Assembly: GCF_000685015.1 (NCBI RefSeq)
Contig: NZ_BAYA01000029.1
Coordinates: forward strand, 1-64,000
Origin: Paraburkholderia bannensis NBRC 103871
GTDB lineage: Bacteria; Pseudomonadota; Gammaproteobacteria; Burkholderiales; Burkholderiaceae
Direction: 5' to 3'
DNA length: 64,000 bases
Part shown: in pieces, positions 8,106 through 17,262 of the stretch
Position numbering within the stretch: position 1 is the stretch's first letter
Layout of the letters: each line of letters begins with the position of its first letter
Made by a program: the position numbers and the translations under genes
Notes under the pieces: model-generated
What the model saw: the letters and a program-made list of their open reading frames with translations, nothing else
Told to the model about the DNA's origin: nothing
The model's database searches: none

Positions 8106-9296
8106 TTACCAGCCGATCCGATGCTTCTCGTCGGTTTCCCGATGGCGCACGTCGTCGTCGCTATGCAGATAGAGGCTGGTCGTGCTGAGCGACGCATGCC
8201 CGAGGTTGTCGCGCACGAGCCGCAGGTCGACGTCGCCATCGGCCATATGCGAGCCTGCGCTGTGACGCAGCCAGTGCGCCGACGCGGCCTCCAGCCGTTG
8301 CGCGCGCGCCTGCGTCTGCGCGCTATCGGCGGCGCCGTCCATCTCGCGCAGCCGTTGCGCCGCGCCCGCGAAAATCCCCTTCACGATCGTGTGCAGCGCC
8401 GTGCGCGTGAGCGGCTTCACCGACTTGCCGATGGGCAGCACGAGCGGCGTCGTGTCATGCGGCGCGGGCAGCTCGGCGAGACCGCGCGAGCGGCGATAGC
8501 GCACCAGCTCCGTCATCATTTCCGCAGTGGCGGGCACGAGGCGGCGGCGCTCGCCCTTGCCCAGCACGTCGAGCCACCAGCGCTCGACGCCTGCGCCGTC
8601 GCGGCGCGCGAAGAAGTCGCCCATCGTATTGCCGCCAACTTCCGAAATACGCAGGCCGCCCAGATAGAGCAGCGTGAGCAGCCAGCGCGTGCGGCCGTGA
8701 TGCTCGCGCTCGCGGGCGGTTTCGCGCGGCAGGCTGTCGACGTAGGCTTTCACCTCGTCCCAGAGCTCGCGTTCGAGATAGCGCGTGATGCGCGGCGCGG
8801 CGCGTCGCGCCCGTTGACGCGACAGCGACAGCGGATTGCCCGCCAGGTAACCGGCGCTCACGAGCCACGAAAACAGCGTGTTGAGGATCACCATGGCCTG
8901 GCGCTGGCTGGTCGCGGAAAGCGGCCCGTAGAACGGCCGCCAGCGCGCATCGTCGCGCGCGTGCTTGCGCCCGCCGCCCGCGACCCAGCGCGCGGCGGGC
9001 TGCGGATCGGCGAGAAAGCGCTGGTAGGCGAGCAGGTCTTCGTGCGTGAGCGACGACAGCGGCTTGCCCAGTTGCACGATCGCCCAGAGCAGCAGGCGCT
9101 CGCTTTCCTTGCGATAGGTCTCGAAGGTGGCCTTCGAATCGGCGACGCGCGCGAGCCACGCGCGGATCGCATCGAGATCGTTGAGCGCCGAGATCTGCAT
9201 GCGGCCGTGCGCGCGATTCACGCCATCGCGGCCATCGAGATCGGCGGGCAGTTCGAGGGCGTCGAGCGGACGGGGAGCGAGCAGGGCGGTGTGCAT
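8106..9296 (-). CDS. Tyrosine-family site-specific recombinase (phage-integrase type)
   Basis: 396 residues from the ATG at 9296. N-terminal SAM-like core-binding domain at about 45-160, catalytic domain at about 170-390. All active-site residues are visible: Arg216 (GLRISEV), Lys247 (GKGERRRL), His341 and Arg344 (HWLRHSAGSH), His367 (NLGHASLSTT) and nucleophile Tyr376 (LYLHSDDD). It should cut and rejoin DNA through a 3'-phosphotyrosine intermediate. No phage, integron cassette, tRNA gene or direct repeat accompanies it, so it is a solitary recombinase; such stand-alone copies occur in Burkholderia genomes. The insert VAGGGRKHARDDARWRPFYG between the two domains is longer than in XerC/XerD. 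It is not XerC or XerD by this feature. Partner sites unknown. Confidence 0.9.
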   Translation of the reverse strand: MHTALLAPRPLDALELPADLDGRDGVNRAHGRMQISALNDLDAIRAWLARVADSKATFETYRKESERLLLWAIVQLGKPLSSLTHEDLLAYQRFLADPQPAARWVAGGGRKHARDDARWRPFYGPLSATSQRQAMVILNTLFSWLVSAGYLAGNPLSLSRQRARRAAPRITRYLERELWDEVKAYVDSLPRETAREREHHGRTRWLLTLLYLGGLRISEVGGNTMGDFFARRDGAGVERWWLDVLGKGERRRLVPATAEMMTELVRYRRSRGLAELPAPHDTTPLVLPIGKSVKPLTRTALHTIVKGIFAGAAQRLREMDGAADSAQTQARAQRLEAASAHWLRHSAGSHMADGDVDLRLVRDNLGHASLSTTSLYLHSDDDVRHRETDEKHRIGW

Positions 9297-9450
9297 GGGC
9301 GAAGCGATGGCGGCGCGATTGTGCCGCTGTGAAGCGGCGCGTCGAACGTAGAGAAGACCACGCGGACTATAACGCGGATCGCGCGCTGCCCGAAGCACGC
9401 GGCGAAGGCCGCGCGGAACGTGCTGTCCTGCGCGGCTTCGATGGCGGGGT

Positions 9451-11196
9451 TTAGCTTGCGGCGTTCGCGTCCGGCAGACGCGGGCCGTAGTGGTGCGACG
9501 GGGAGGCGTGCGCAGGATCGACGCCGTTGATGGCGGCGGGCGCGCCCGTCGCTTCGGAGTGGCTCGCCGTTGCGCCCGGTACCATCGCCGACAGGGACGA
9601 CCCGTTCAGGCCGATTTCCTTGAGCAGCGAATCGACGAGCGGCGCGTGCGCACGATAAGCGAGCGCCGCCGACATCGCCTGCTCGGCCAGATTGCCATTG
9701 CCGTTGCCATTCCCACCGGCAACGATGCCGTCGCCAGCCGCGCCGCCCTGGCGGTTCAGCCCGTCGACCTGGATGATCTTGATGCCGTCGATCGACTTCA
9801 TCGGCTCGACCGTTTGCTGGATGATCGACGGGAGCGCCTGGAGCAGCGCCAGCTTGAACTTCAGCGAAGTCTGATCCGACGACAGCGTATTGATCGCGTC
9901 ATTCAACGCGCGCTGGGCTTCGGCGTCGGCGATACCCTTCTTGCGCGCCGCTTCCGCCAGTTCGACGATCGCGGTGGCCTGCATCTGCGCGGCTTCGCGC
10001 TCGGCGCGCGCCTTCGTGGTCACATGCACGGCGCTCGTTTCCGCTTCCTGCGCGGCTTCGATCAGCGCGACCTGTTTCGCGCGGTCGGCTTCGGCGGTGC
10101 GGCGCGTGGTTTCCACGAGCTGCTCGGCTTTCACGGCTTCGGCGAGCGACTCGTTCGCGCGCGCCTGGGCCTGCGATTGCGCCTCCGACTTCTGCGCGAT
10201 GATGATGGCCCGTTCTTGCTCGGCGATCTGCGTGACCTTGGCCTGCTCGATTTCCTTCACGCGGATTTCGCGGTCGGCTTCCACCTTGCGCGAGCGCACG
10301 GCCTGCTCGCGTTCGATCTCGGACTCCTGCACCAGACGCTCCGCGACGATGCGGCTTTGCTCGGCTTCCTGATGGCGCTGCGCCTCGAACGCGGTGATGC
10401 GCGCGTTCTGCTCCGCCGTGCGCGTCTTCACCTGCTGTTCCTGCTCCAGCTTCATGAACGATTCCTGCTGGTCGATTTCCAGCCGCTTGGCGAGTGCGTC
10501 GCGATTCTTTTCGCGCACGGATACTTCGGTATCCTGTTCGACTTCGTTGCGCTCCTTGCGGCGGCGTTCGGTTTCCTGCGTGAGCTTGGTGAGACCTTCG
10601 GCGTCGAACGCGTTATTGGGATCGAAGTATTCCTTCGACGTCTGGTTGAAGTTGGTCAGCGACACGCTTTCCAGCTCCAGACCGTTCTTGGTCAGGTCTT
10701 CCGCGACGGTGTTCTGCACGCCTTGCACGAATTTTTCGCGTGCGTCCTGCAGATCCTGCATCGTCATCTGCGCGGCCGTCGAGCGCAGTGCATCGACGAA
10801 CTTGTCGTCCACGAGCGCGCGCAGGTTCTCGGGCGCGAGCGTGCGCTGGCCGAGTGTCTGTGCGGCGGTGGATACGCCTTCCGCGGTGGGGGCGACGCGC
10901 ACGAAGAACGCGACCACGACGTCCACGCGCATCCGGTCTTTGGTGATGAGGCTGTCACGCGAAGCGCGGCTGACTTCGAGCTTGAGCGTGTTCATGTTGA
11001 TCGGGATGACTTCATGGAACACGGGCAGCACGACCGCGCCGCCGCTCATGATGACGCGCTGGCCGCCGAGGCCGGTGCGCACGAACGCGCGTTCGGCCGA
11101 AGCGCGCACGTAAAGGCGCGCGAAAATCAGGCCGATCAGGCCCAAGCCGACGATGACCGCCAGAGCGGCGGCCCCCCAGAAAATGATCGTATCCAT
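9451..11196 (-). CDS. yqiK: Flotillin-family membrane scaffold protein (YqiK/FloT type)
   Basis: 581 residues from the ATG at 11196. One N-terminal membrane helix (about 4-28), then an SPFH/band-7 domain (about 30-200, with RVIMSGGAVVLPVFHEVIPI), a long Glu/Ala/Arg/Gln coiled coil (about 200-420), and a variable tail rich in Gly-Asn. Flotillins oligomerise in the inner membrane and organise lipid-ordered microdomains that hold other membrane proteins. The gene is downstream of the YqiJ homologue in the same direction with a 98-bp gap, matching the yqiJ-yqiK pair of E. coli, so the two probably work together. The gap carries a double hairpin repeat. The tail's glycine-asparagine run (GNGNGNGN) is species-variable. 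Confidence 0.92.
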   Translation of the reverse strand: MDTIIFWGAAALAVIVGLGLIGLIFARLYVRASAERAFVRTGLGGQRVIMSGGAVVLPVFHEVIPINMNTLKLEVSRASRDSLITKDRMRVDVVVAFFVRVAPTAEGVSTAAQTLGQRTLAPENLRALVDDKFVDALRSTAAQMTMQDLQDAREKFVQGVQNTVAEDLTKNGLELESVSLTNFNQTSKEYFDPNNAFDAEGLTKLTQETERRRKERNEVEQDTEVSVREKNRDALAKRLEIDQQESFMKLEQEQQVKTRTAEQNARITAFEAQRHQEAEQSRIVAERLVQESEIEREQAVRSRKVEADREIRVKEIEQAKVTQIAEQERAIIIAQKSEAQSQAQARANESLAEAVKAEQLVETTRRTAEADRAKQVALIEAAQEAETSAVHVTTKARAEREAAQMQATAIVELAEAARKKGIADAEAQRALNDAINTLSSDQTSLKFKLALLQALPSIIQQTVEPMKSIDGIKIIQVDGLNRQGGAAGDGIVAGGNGNGNGNLAEQAMSAALAYRAHAPLVDSLLKEIGLNGSSLSAMVPGATASHSEATGAPAAINGVDPAHASPSHHYGPRLPDANAAS

Positions 11197-11241
11197 TGCG
11201 ATGGTTGACTCTTGATTGGTTGAAGACCCTCCCTCTCCCAA

Positions 11242-11294
11242 CCCTCTCCCGAAGGGAGAGGGCTCACTCGTCCCCCTCTCCCAGGGGAGAGGGG
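11242..11294. repeat. Double GC-rich hairpin repeat between yqiJ and yqiK
   Basis: Two hairpins: CCCTCTCCC-gaa-GGGAGAGGG (11242-11262) and CCCCTCTCC / GGAGAGGGG (11273-11294). The second ends one base before the yqiJ stop codon, and a further GGGGAGAGGGG copy lies inside the yqiJ coding end (11298-11308). This is the CTCTCCC-type intergenic repeat scattered through many proteobacterial genomes; it may reduce read-through or set the yqiJ:yqiK transcript ratio. Confidence 0.65.
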
Positions 11295-11981
11295 TCAGGG
11301 GAGAGGGGCAGAGGAAGCAGAGGAGGGAGAAAGATGACGCGGACTCACAATCGCCCGATACAGCGACCCCGAAACCCGCGCGGTAATCAGCACGGTTTGC
11401 CCGCGCACGAACGTGAGCCCGGCCTCGTCCGGTTCGATCCGAACGTAATGCGCCTGCCCGAACTCATCGACAAAACGCGCTTCGGCCGGATTACCCTGGG
11501 TGGCTTCGCCCGTGACAATGCGCACGGCGCGACCAATGAAATCGATTTCCGAAAGCGCGCTGGTTTCTTCCTGCGGCACGAGCCGCCCAAGCGGCTTGCC
11601 GGTTTTACGCACGAATAACAGCGAAAACGGCAGCGCCACAAACGCCGCCAATGCAGGCGGCAACATGAAATGAAACAGCGCGTGCAAAACCCATTGCAGC
11701 AGCAGCCCTGCAATCGCAAAACCCGTGAGAAACAACGTGAGCAAAACCAGAAACGGCACACGTCCCACATGCAGCCATCCAAGCAACTGGCCGATAAAGC
11801 CGACCTCTGCGCCGCTTGCCGCGTGGTCGATATCAAATAATTGATGAGCAAGCAGATTGCCCGCATGCGTCGTGACACTAAAGCCAAATAAAAGCGTCAC
11901 ACCTTCCAGTACGGCAATTACGATCATGAGACCGATCGCCACGATAAATGGCGCATATCCCGGTTGCAGCAAGGAGGTCAT
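11295..11981 (-). CDS. yqiJ: YqiJ-family inner-membrane protein with OB-fold domain
   Basis: 228 residues from the ATG at 11981, with AAGGAGGTCA overlapping the start on the complementary strand but no perfect upstream Shine-Dalgarno. Three or four hydrophobic segments (about 8-32, 62-90, 92-118), then a soluble C-terminal OB-fold/NfeD-like part (about 140-215, VRIVTGEATQGNPAEARFVDE, VLITARVSG). NfeD/OB-fold proteins are standard partners of flotillins; here the flotillin gene follows directly. The last dozen codons (SPSSASSAPLP) come from a CTCTCCC-type intergenic repeat that has moved into the reading frame, so the native C-terminus was probably shorter. Confidence 0.85.
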   Translation of the reverse strand: MTSLLQPGYAPFIVAIGLMIVIAVLEGVTLLFGFSVTTHAGNLLAHQLFDIDHAASGAEVGFIGQLLGWLHVGRVPFLVLLTLFLTGFAIAGLLLQWVLHALFHFMLPPALAAFVALPFSLLFVRKTGKPLGRLVPQEETSALSEIDFIGRAVRIVTGEATQGNPAEARFVDEFGQAHYVRIEPDEAGLTFVRGQTVLITARVSGSLYRAIVSPRHLSPSSASSAPLP

Positions 11982-12202
11982 TGAGATTTTCTTGTGTCTG
12001 TTATTTCGCTGTAAGTTTATATCGGATTGATGCAAATCACCCAATGCATAGTGAATAAAGACACCAATCGACCAATGCAGTCAGCATTAATCTAGTCATT
12101 GGCGCATAAAAAAGGCGTAAAAATAATCGCCCAGTGGCGGGTAATAACTGTCGCAAAACTTCAAAATGAATTTGCGATTAAACCGTCGCGATCAGAAATG
12201 AT

Positions 12203-12694
12203 TCACCCTTTGCGGGCTTCATCGAAGCCCGCTTTCACGAGCTGTGCGCGCCATGATTCGCCCGCTTCGAAATCGACGCCCACGAAGCGCAGCCACTCCT
12301 GCTCGCGAAAACCCAGATCGGCGAGACGCTGACGCTTCCAGGTCTGCGTGTCCGGGTGATCGATTTCGTAGACATGGCCGCGCGCGGCGATCTCGGGGCG
12401 CCGCAGCGCGAAGGTGTCGAGGCCCGCGCCCAGCAGTACGTATTGCGTGACGCCCTGGGCAACCTGTGCGGCGACCAGGTCTTCGATCAACCGCGCGCGG
12501 CCCACGATCGACGCGCGATAGCCGCGCGTGCCTTCGGGATCCATGTCCGGACGCTTGCGCCAGTGCGCGTCGGGCGCGGCAAGCTGCATGCCGAGTTCGT
12601 CTTCGAGCACATGCGGTTCGGCGTCGACCTGCACATGGAGCGCGCGCCAGAGCGCGGTGCGGATCGCGGTGGAGTCGGGCGTGACGGCGGGCAT
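12203..12694 (-). pseudogene. C-terminally truncated SAM-dependent methyltransferase (LCMT/TCMP type)
   Basis: 163 residues from the ATG at 12694 (GGAGAC upstream). It starts like the PPM1/LCMT-type class I methyltransferases found widely in Burkholderia and actinobacteria: RGYRASIVGRARLIEDLV, then the SAM-binding YVLLGAGLDTFALR (about 85-98) and the acidic-loop YEIDHPDTQTWKRQRL. Family members run to roughly 270-290 residues; this frame stops at GFDEARKG, exactly where the conserved FFxWLGVTxYL segment should begin. The DNA beyond (11982-12202) is much richer in A and T than anything nearby and contains no remaining part. I infer a deletion or insertion that removed the substrate-binding C-terminus, so the product is probably inactive. 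A functional short form cannot be excluded. Confidence 0.7.
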
Positions 12695-12780
12695 GGGGGT
12701 CTCCTCGAAGTCTCGTTCTGGCGCGTCGGCGCGTGTGGCCGAAATCGCGGGCCGCTTGCGCAGGCCGCTTTTTGCAAGCC

Positions 12781-13767
12781 TCAGTCAGAAGAATACGTCT
12801 GCGCGTCGGGCGGCGTCGCGCCATAGACCTGGGCGCTCACCTCGCGCAGCGCGTCGATCATCACGCCCGCCGCGGGCGACAGCAGCCGGTCGGCGCGCGT
12901 GATGATGCCGAAGTCGTCCATCTGGCAGTCCATCGGCACCGGCAGGATCGCCACCATGCCATGCGCCGCGTAGTAGCGCGCCACGTCGCCGGTCAGCACG
13001 GCGATCATGTCGCTTTGCTCCAGCACGCGGGTGATGAAGAGCAGCGCGGGCGTTTCCACCACGTTCGACGGCGGCGCGAGGCTCGCGCGCTGAAACATCA
13101 GCTCGAAGCGGTGGCGCAGCACGCTCGCCACGGGCGGCACGACCCAGGTGGCGCGCGCCACGTCGGCGAGTGTCAGCGGCTTGCCGGCCGCTTCCGCTAG
13201 CAGCGCATGCCCGGGCCGCACCACGGCGCACACCGGCTCGCCCGTGAGCGGCTCGTAACGCAGCGCGAGCTTGTCGTGCTCGGCGGACAGCCGCCCCAGC
13301 ACCACGTCCAGCTTGTCCTGCGCCAGATGGTCGAGCAGCACGTTGCTCGCGTCGATTTCCACCGAGATGCGCATGTTCGCGTGCGAGCGCTTGACTGCCG
13401 CCACGGCGGCCGGCAGCACGCTCACGCCCGGCGAGGTGATCGCGCCAACCGCCACATGGCCAAGCCGCCCGGCCTTGAGCGCGGTCAGTTCCTCCTGCGC
13501 CTGGTCGAGGCTGCCCAGCACGGCGCGCGCGTGACGGATTAGCGCGTCGCCGTACAGCGTGGGTTTCATGCCGCGCGGCATGCGCTCGAACAGCAGTGCG
13601 CCCAGCATGTCTTCCAGCTCGCGCAGCAGCTTGGACGCAGCGGGCTGCGTCATGTTGAGCGCGGCGGCGGCGCGGTGAATATTGCCTTCTTCGGCGAGCG
13701 CGACCACGAGCAGCAACTGCCGCGTCTTGAGCCGCGTGCGCACGTACCAGGGGCTTGTCTCCAGCAT
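12781..13767 (-). CDS. GbpR-like LysR regulator of the arabinose operon
   Basis: 328 residues from the ATG at 13767, longer than average LysR and with the N-terminus WYVRTRLKTRQLLLVVALAEEGNIHRAAAAL seen in GbpR-type regulators. HTH LNMTQPAASKLLRELEDMLG at about residues 37-57; effector domain about 100-315 with VLDHLAQDKLDVVLGRL. GbpR of Azospirillum and its relatives control galactose and arabinose binding proteins and catabolic genes. It is divergent from the arabinonate dehydratase gene (141 bp gap) with two dyads between them, so it very likely controls the eight-gene operon to the right. Whether the inducer is the sugar or an aldonate is not visible from sequence. Confidence 0.9.
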   Translation of the reverse strand: MLETSPWYVRTRLKTRQLLLVVALAEEGNIHRAAAALNMTQPAASKLLRELEDMLGALLFERMPRGMKPTLYGDALIRHARAVLGSLDQAQEELTALKAGRLGHVAVGAITSPGVSVLPAAVAAVKRSHANMRISVEIDASNVLLDHLAQDKLDVVLGRLSAEHDKLALRYEPLTGEPVCAVVRPGHALLAEAAGKPLTLADVARATWVVPPVASVLRHRFELMFQRASLAPPSNVVETPALLFITRVLEQSDMIAVLTGDVARYYAAHGMVAILPVPMDCQMDDFGIITRADRLLSPAAGVMIDALREVSAQVYGATPPDAQTYSSD

Positions 13768-13812
13768 GGCGGTGCCTGATTTCCCAAATAGTTCTAAGCG
13801 TTTATACCAATG

Positions 13813-13828
13813 CCGATTTCGATATCGG
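13813..13828. promoter_or_regulatory. Candidate operator between the GbpR-like gene and the arabinose operon
   Basis: CCGAT-N6-ATCGG, a perfect interrupted dyad about 45 bp from the regulator start and 80 bp from the dehydratase start. A second dyad, CTTAG-A-CTAAG, lies at 13868-13878 close to the dehydratase start. The spacing suits a LysR activator site plus a nearby regulated promoter. Inferred only. Confidence 0.5.
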
Positions 13829-13907
13829 AATAGTCATTTTTTTCATTAGAAGGTTATCAGAGTTCTCCTTAGACTAAGCGGAACATTCAGCCCTACCCAT
13901 TCAGACG

Positions 13908-15659
13908 ATGTCGGCAACGAAACCCAAACTGCGCTCCCAACAGTGGTTCGGCACCACGGACAAGAACGGCTTCATGTACCGAAGCTGGATGAAAAACCAG
14001 GGCATCCCCGATCACGAATTCGATGGCCGCCCGGTCATCGGCATCTGCAATACGTGGTCGGAACTCACGCCCTGCAACGCCCACTTCCGCAAGCTCGCGG
14101 AACACGTGAAGCGCGGCATCTACGAAGCCGGCGGCTTCCCGGTCGAGTTCCCGGTGTTCTCCAACGGCGAATCGAACCTGCGCCCCTCGGCGATGCTCAC
14201 GCGCAACCTGGCGTCGATGGACGTGGAAGAAGCGATCCGCGGCAATCCCATCGACGCCGTCGTGCTGCTGTGCGGCTGCGACAAGACCACGCCCGCGCTC
14301 TTGATGGGCGCGGCCAGCGTGGACGTGCCCGCCATCGTCGTGACGGGCGGCCCGATGCTCAACGGCAAGCTCGAAGGCCAGGACATCGGCTCGGGCACGG
14401 CGGTGTGGCGCCTGCACGAATCGCTCAAGGCAGGCGAGATCGACCTGCATCACTTCCTGGCCGCCGAAGCGGGCATGTCGCGCTCGGCGGGCACCTGCAA
14501 CACCATGGGGACGGCGTCGACGATGGCCTGCATGGCCGAATCGCTCGGCGTCTCGCTGCCGCATAACGCGGCGATTCCCGCCGTCGATGCGCGCCGCTAC
14601 GTGCTCGCGCACATGTCGGGCATCCGCATCGTGCAGATGGCGCTGGAAGACCTGAAGCTCTCGAAGATCCTCACGCGCGAAGCGTTCGAGAACGCGATCC
14701 GCACCAACGCGGCCATCGGCGGCTCGACCAACGCCGTGATCCACCTGAAGGCGATCGCGGGCCGCATCGGCGTGCCGCTCGAACTGGAAGACTGGCAGCG
14801 CATTGGCCGCAGCACGCCGACCATCGTCGACCTGCAACCGTCGGGCCGCTTCCTGATGGAAGAGTTCTATTACGCGGGTGGCCTGCCCGCCGTGCTGCGA
14901 CGCCTCGGCGAAGCAAACCTGCTGCCGCATCCGGACGCGCTCACGGTCAACGGCAAGTCGATCTGGGACAACGTGCGTGAAGCGCCGAACTACAACGACG
15001 AGGTGATCCGCCAGATCGACAATCCGCTCATCGCGGACGGCGGCATCTGCATCCTGCGCGGCAATCTCGCGCCGCGCGGCGCGGTGCTCAAGCCCTCGGC
15101 GGCGACGCCCGAACTGCTCAAGCATCGTGGCCGCGCCGTGGTGTTCGAAAACTTCGATCACTACAAGGCGACCATCGGCGACGAAGCGCTCGACGTGGAC
15201 AAGGACTCGATCCTCGTGATGAAGAACTGCGGCCCGCGCGGCTATCCGGGCATGGCCGAAGTCGGCAACATGGGCCTGCCGCCCAAGCTGCTGCGCCAGG
15301 GCGTGAAGGACATGGTGCGCATCTCGGACGCGCGCATGAGCGGCACGGCTTACGGCACCGTGGTGCTGCACGTCGCGCCGGAAGCGGCGGCGGGCGGCCC
15401 GCTGGCGGCCGTGCGCAACGGCGACTGGATCGAGCTCGACTGCGAGAACGGCCGCCTGCATCTGGACATCAGCGACGAGGAACTGCAACGCCGCCTGAGC
15501 GACGTCGATCCCGCCGCCGCGCCGGGCGTGGCGGAGCAGCTCGGCAAGGGCGGCTATGCGCGCCTGTACGTCGATCACGTTTTGCAGGCCGACGAAGGCT
15601 GCGATCTCGACTTCCTGGTCGGCAAGCGCGGCTCCGACGTGCCGCGCCACTCGCACTGA
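13908..15659 (+). CDS. L-arabinonate dehydratase (IlvD/Edd family), operon copy
   Basis: 583 residues, ATG at 13908. It dehydrates L-arabinonate to L-2-keto-3-deoxyarabinonate, the second enzymatic step of the non-phosphorylative L-arabinose pathway; enzymes of this subgroup also take D-galactonate and D-fuconate. The three [2Fe-2S] ligands fit exactly: Cys56 (TPCN), Cys124 (GCDKT) and Cys197 (GTCNTMGTA), with spacings of 68 and 73 as in characterised 2Fe-2S dehydratases. C-terminal SDARMSGTAYGTVVLHVAPE is the conserved swivel-domain motif. First gene of the operon, 19 bp before the semialdehyde dehydrogenase gene. In Azospirillum nomenclature this is araC (not the E. coli regulator). A close second copy lies at 34596. 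Confidence 0.92.
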   Translation: MSATKPKLRSQQWFGTTDKNGFMYRSWMKNQGIPDHEFDGRPVIGICNTWSELTPCNAHFRKLAEHVKRGIYEAGGFPVEFPVFSNGESNLRPSAMLTRNLASMDVEEAIRGNPIDAVVLLCGCDKTTPALLMGAASVDVPAIVVTGGPMLNGKLEGQDIGSGTAVWRLHESLKAGEIDLHHFLAAEAGMSRSAGTCNTMGTASTMACMAESLGVSLPHNAAIPAVDARRYVLAHMSGIRIVQMALEDLKLSKILTREAFENAIRTNAAIGGSTNAVIHLKAIAGRIGVPLELEDWQRIGRSTPTIVDLQPSGRFLMEEFYYAGGLPAVLRRLGEANLLPHPDALTVNGKSIWDNVREAPNYNDEVIRQIDNPLIADGGICILRGNLAPRGAVLKPSAATPELLKHRGRAVVFENFDHYKATIGDEALDVDKDSILVMKNCGPRGYPGMAEVGNMGLPPKLLRQGVKDMVRISDARMSGTAYGTVVLHVAPEAAAGGPLAAVRNGDWIELDCENGRLHLDISDEELQRRLSDVDPAAAPGVAEQLGKGGYARLYVDHVLQADEGCDLDFLVGKRGSDVPRHSH

Positions 15660-15678
15660 CGCGCCGGAGACCCAGACC

Positions 15679-17262
15679 ATGACGATTGCACTCACGGGCG
15701 AACTGCTGATCGGCGCGCGCGCGAAGCGTGGCGAAGGCGCGGCGTTCCAGTCCGTCGATGCCGCGAGCGCGCAAGCCATCGCGCAACCGGTTTTCCACGG
15801 CGCGTTGCAAGGCGATGTCGAACAGGCCTGCACGCTCGCCGATGAAGCGTTCGACGTTTATCGGGCCTTGCCTGCCGAAACACGCGCGCTGTTTCTCGAC
15901 GATTGCGCGGCGCGCATCGAGGCGCTCGGCGAACAACTGATCGAGCGCGCGATGGCCGAAAGCGGCCTGCCGCGCGCGCGCCTGGAAGGCGAGCGCGCCC
16001 GCACGGCCAATCAGTTGCGCATGTTCGCGACGCTCGTGCGCAGCGGCAACGCGCTCGACGCGCGCATCGAACCGGCTTTGCCCGAGCGCCAGCCGCCGCG
16101 CACCGACCTGCGCTTCTGGCGCATCGGCGTGGGCCCGGTTGCGGTGTTCGGCGCGAGCAATTTCCCGCTGGCGTTTTCGGTGGCGGGCGGCGATACGGCG
16201 TCCGCGCTGGCTGCCGGTTGCCCCGTGGTCGTGAAGGCGCATGCCGCGCATCCGGGCACGTCGGAACTCGTCGGTCGCGCGATCCAGCAGGCAGTCGCGG
16301 CGGCGGGCTTGCCTGAAGGTGTGTTCTCACTGCTGTTCGACGCGGGCTATGAAGTGGGCGCGGCGCTCGTGCAGCATCCGGCCATTCGCGCGGTGGGCTT
16401 TACCGGCTCGCGTGCCGGTGGCCTCGCACTCGTCAAGCTGGCGGCGGCGCGCGCCGAACCGATTCCCGTCTACGCCGAAATGAGCAGCGTGAACCCGAAC
16501 CTGCTGTTACCGGGCGCGCTCGCCGCGCGCGGCGAAGCCCTCGCGCGTGAGTTCGCGGCATCGGCGACGCTGGGTTGCGGGCAGTTTTGCACCAACCCCG
16601 GCTTGATGCTGGGCCTGAAGGGCGCGGATCTCGACGCGTTTGCCGCGAACGCCGCACGCGAATTCAGCGCGGCCAACGCAGGGGTGATGCTGACCACTGG
16701 CATCCTGAACGCTTACGAGCGCGGCGTGAACCGCCTCGCGCAGCACGCCAGCGTGACCACGCTCGCGCGCGGCGCGGCGGCGCCTGGCCGCGCCCAGAGC
16801 GCGCTGTTCAAGGTCGGCGCGCGCGAGTTGCTTGCTCACGCAACCATCGGCGAAGAAGTGTTCGGCCCGAGCAGCGTGCTGGTCGAATGCGCCGACGAAG
16901 CCGAACTGCGCGCCGTGCTGCGCAGCATCGAAGGGCAACTGACGATCACACTGCACATGGAACCCGAGGACGCCGGTCTCGCGCGCACGCTTTTGCCGCT
17001 CATCGAGCGCAAGGCGGGCCGCGTGCTCGTCAATGGTTTTCCGACCGGCGTGGAAGTGTGCGACGCGATGGTGCATGGCGGCCCGTTCCCGGCGACTTCG
17101 GACGTGCGCAGCACGTCGGTGGGCACGGCGGCGATCGAGCGCTTCCTGCGCCCGGTCTGCTACCAGAACCTGGCCGACGGCCTGCTGCCCGATGCACTGC
17201 GCGATGCGAACCCGCTTGGCATCCGTCGGCGCGTTGCAGGCAGATACAACGAGCAAACCTGA
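15679..17262 (+). CDS. Alpha-ketoglutarate semialdehyde dehydrogenase (2,5-dioxovalerate dehydrogenase)
   Basis: 527 residues from the ATG at 15679. It oxidises 2-oxoglutarate semialdehyde to 2-oxoglutarate with NAD(P)+, the last step of non-phosphorylative pentose oxidation. Aldehyde dehydrogenase landmarks: FGASNFPLAFSVAGGDTASALAAGCPV (about 157-183), GFTGSRAGG near 240, base Glu267 (YAEMSS), nucleophile Cys304 (GQFCTNPG), and the C-terminal NGFPTGVEVCDAMVHGGPFPATSD. This last block is diagnostic for the KGSADH class rather than for general aldehyde dehydrogenases. It follows the dehydratase gene by 19 bp with GGAGACC-type ribosome-binding sequence, clearly the same transcript. Confidence 0.93.
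   Translation: MTIALTGELLIGARAKRGEGAAFQSVDAASAQAIAQPVFHGALQGDVEQACTLADEAFDVYRALPAETRALFLDDCAARIEALGEQLIERAMAESGLPRARLEGERARTANQLRMFATLVRSGNALDARIEPALPERQPPRTDLRFWRIGVGPVAVFGASNFPLAFSVAGGDTASALAAGCPVVVKAHAAHPGTSELVGRAIQQAVAAAGLPEGVFSLLFDAGYEVGAALVQHPAIRAVGFTGSRAGGLALVKLAAARAEPIPVYAEMSSVNPNLLLPGALAARGEALAREFAASATLGCGQFCTNPGLMLGLKGADLDAFAANAAREFSAANAGVMLTTGILNAYERGVNRLAQHASVTTLARGAAAPGRAQSALFKVGARELLAHATIGEEVFGPSSVLVECADEAELRAVLRSIEGQLTITLHMEPEDAGLARTLLPLIERKAGRVLVNGFPTGVEVCDAMVHGGPFPATSDVRSTSVGTAAIERFLRPVCYQNLADGLLPDALRDANPLGIRRRVAGRYNEQT

Noticed and set aside
9297..9450. Attachment site for the tyrosine recombinase
   Set aside because: No direct repeats or tRNA 3' end found on either side.
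13893..15833. 646-codon minus-strand frame over the arabinonate dehydratase gene
   Set aside because: Same shadow effect; the plus-strand frame has all catalytic cysteines and family motifs.
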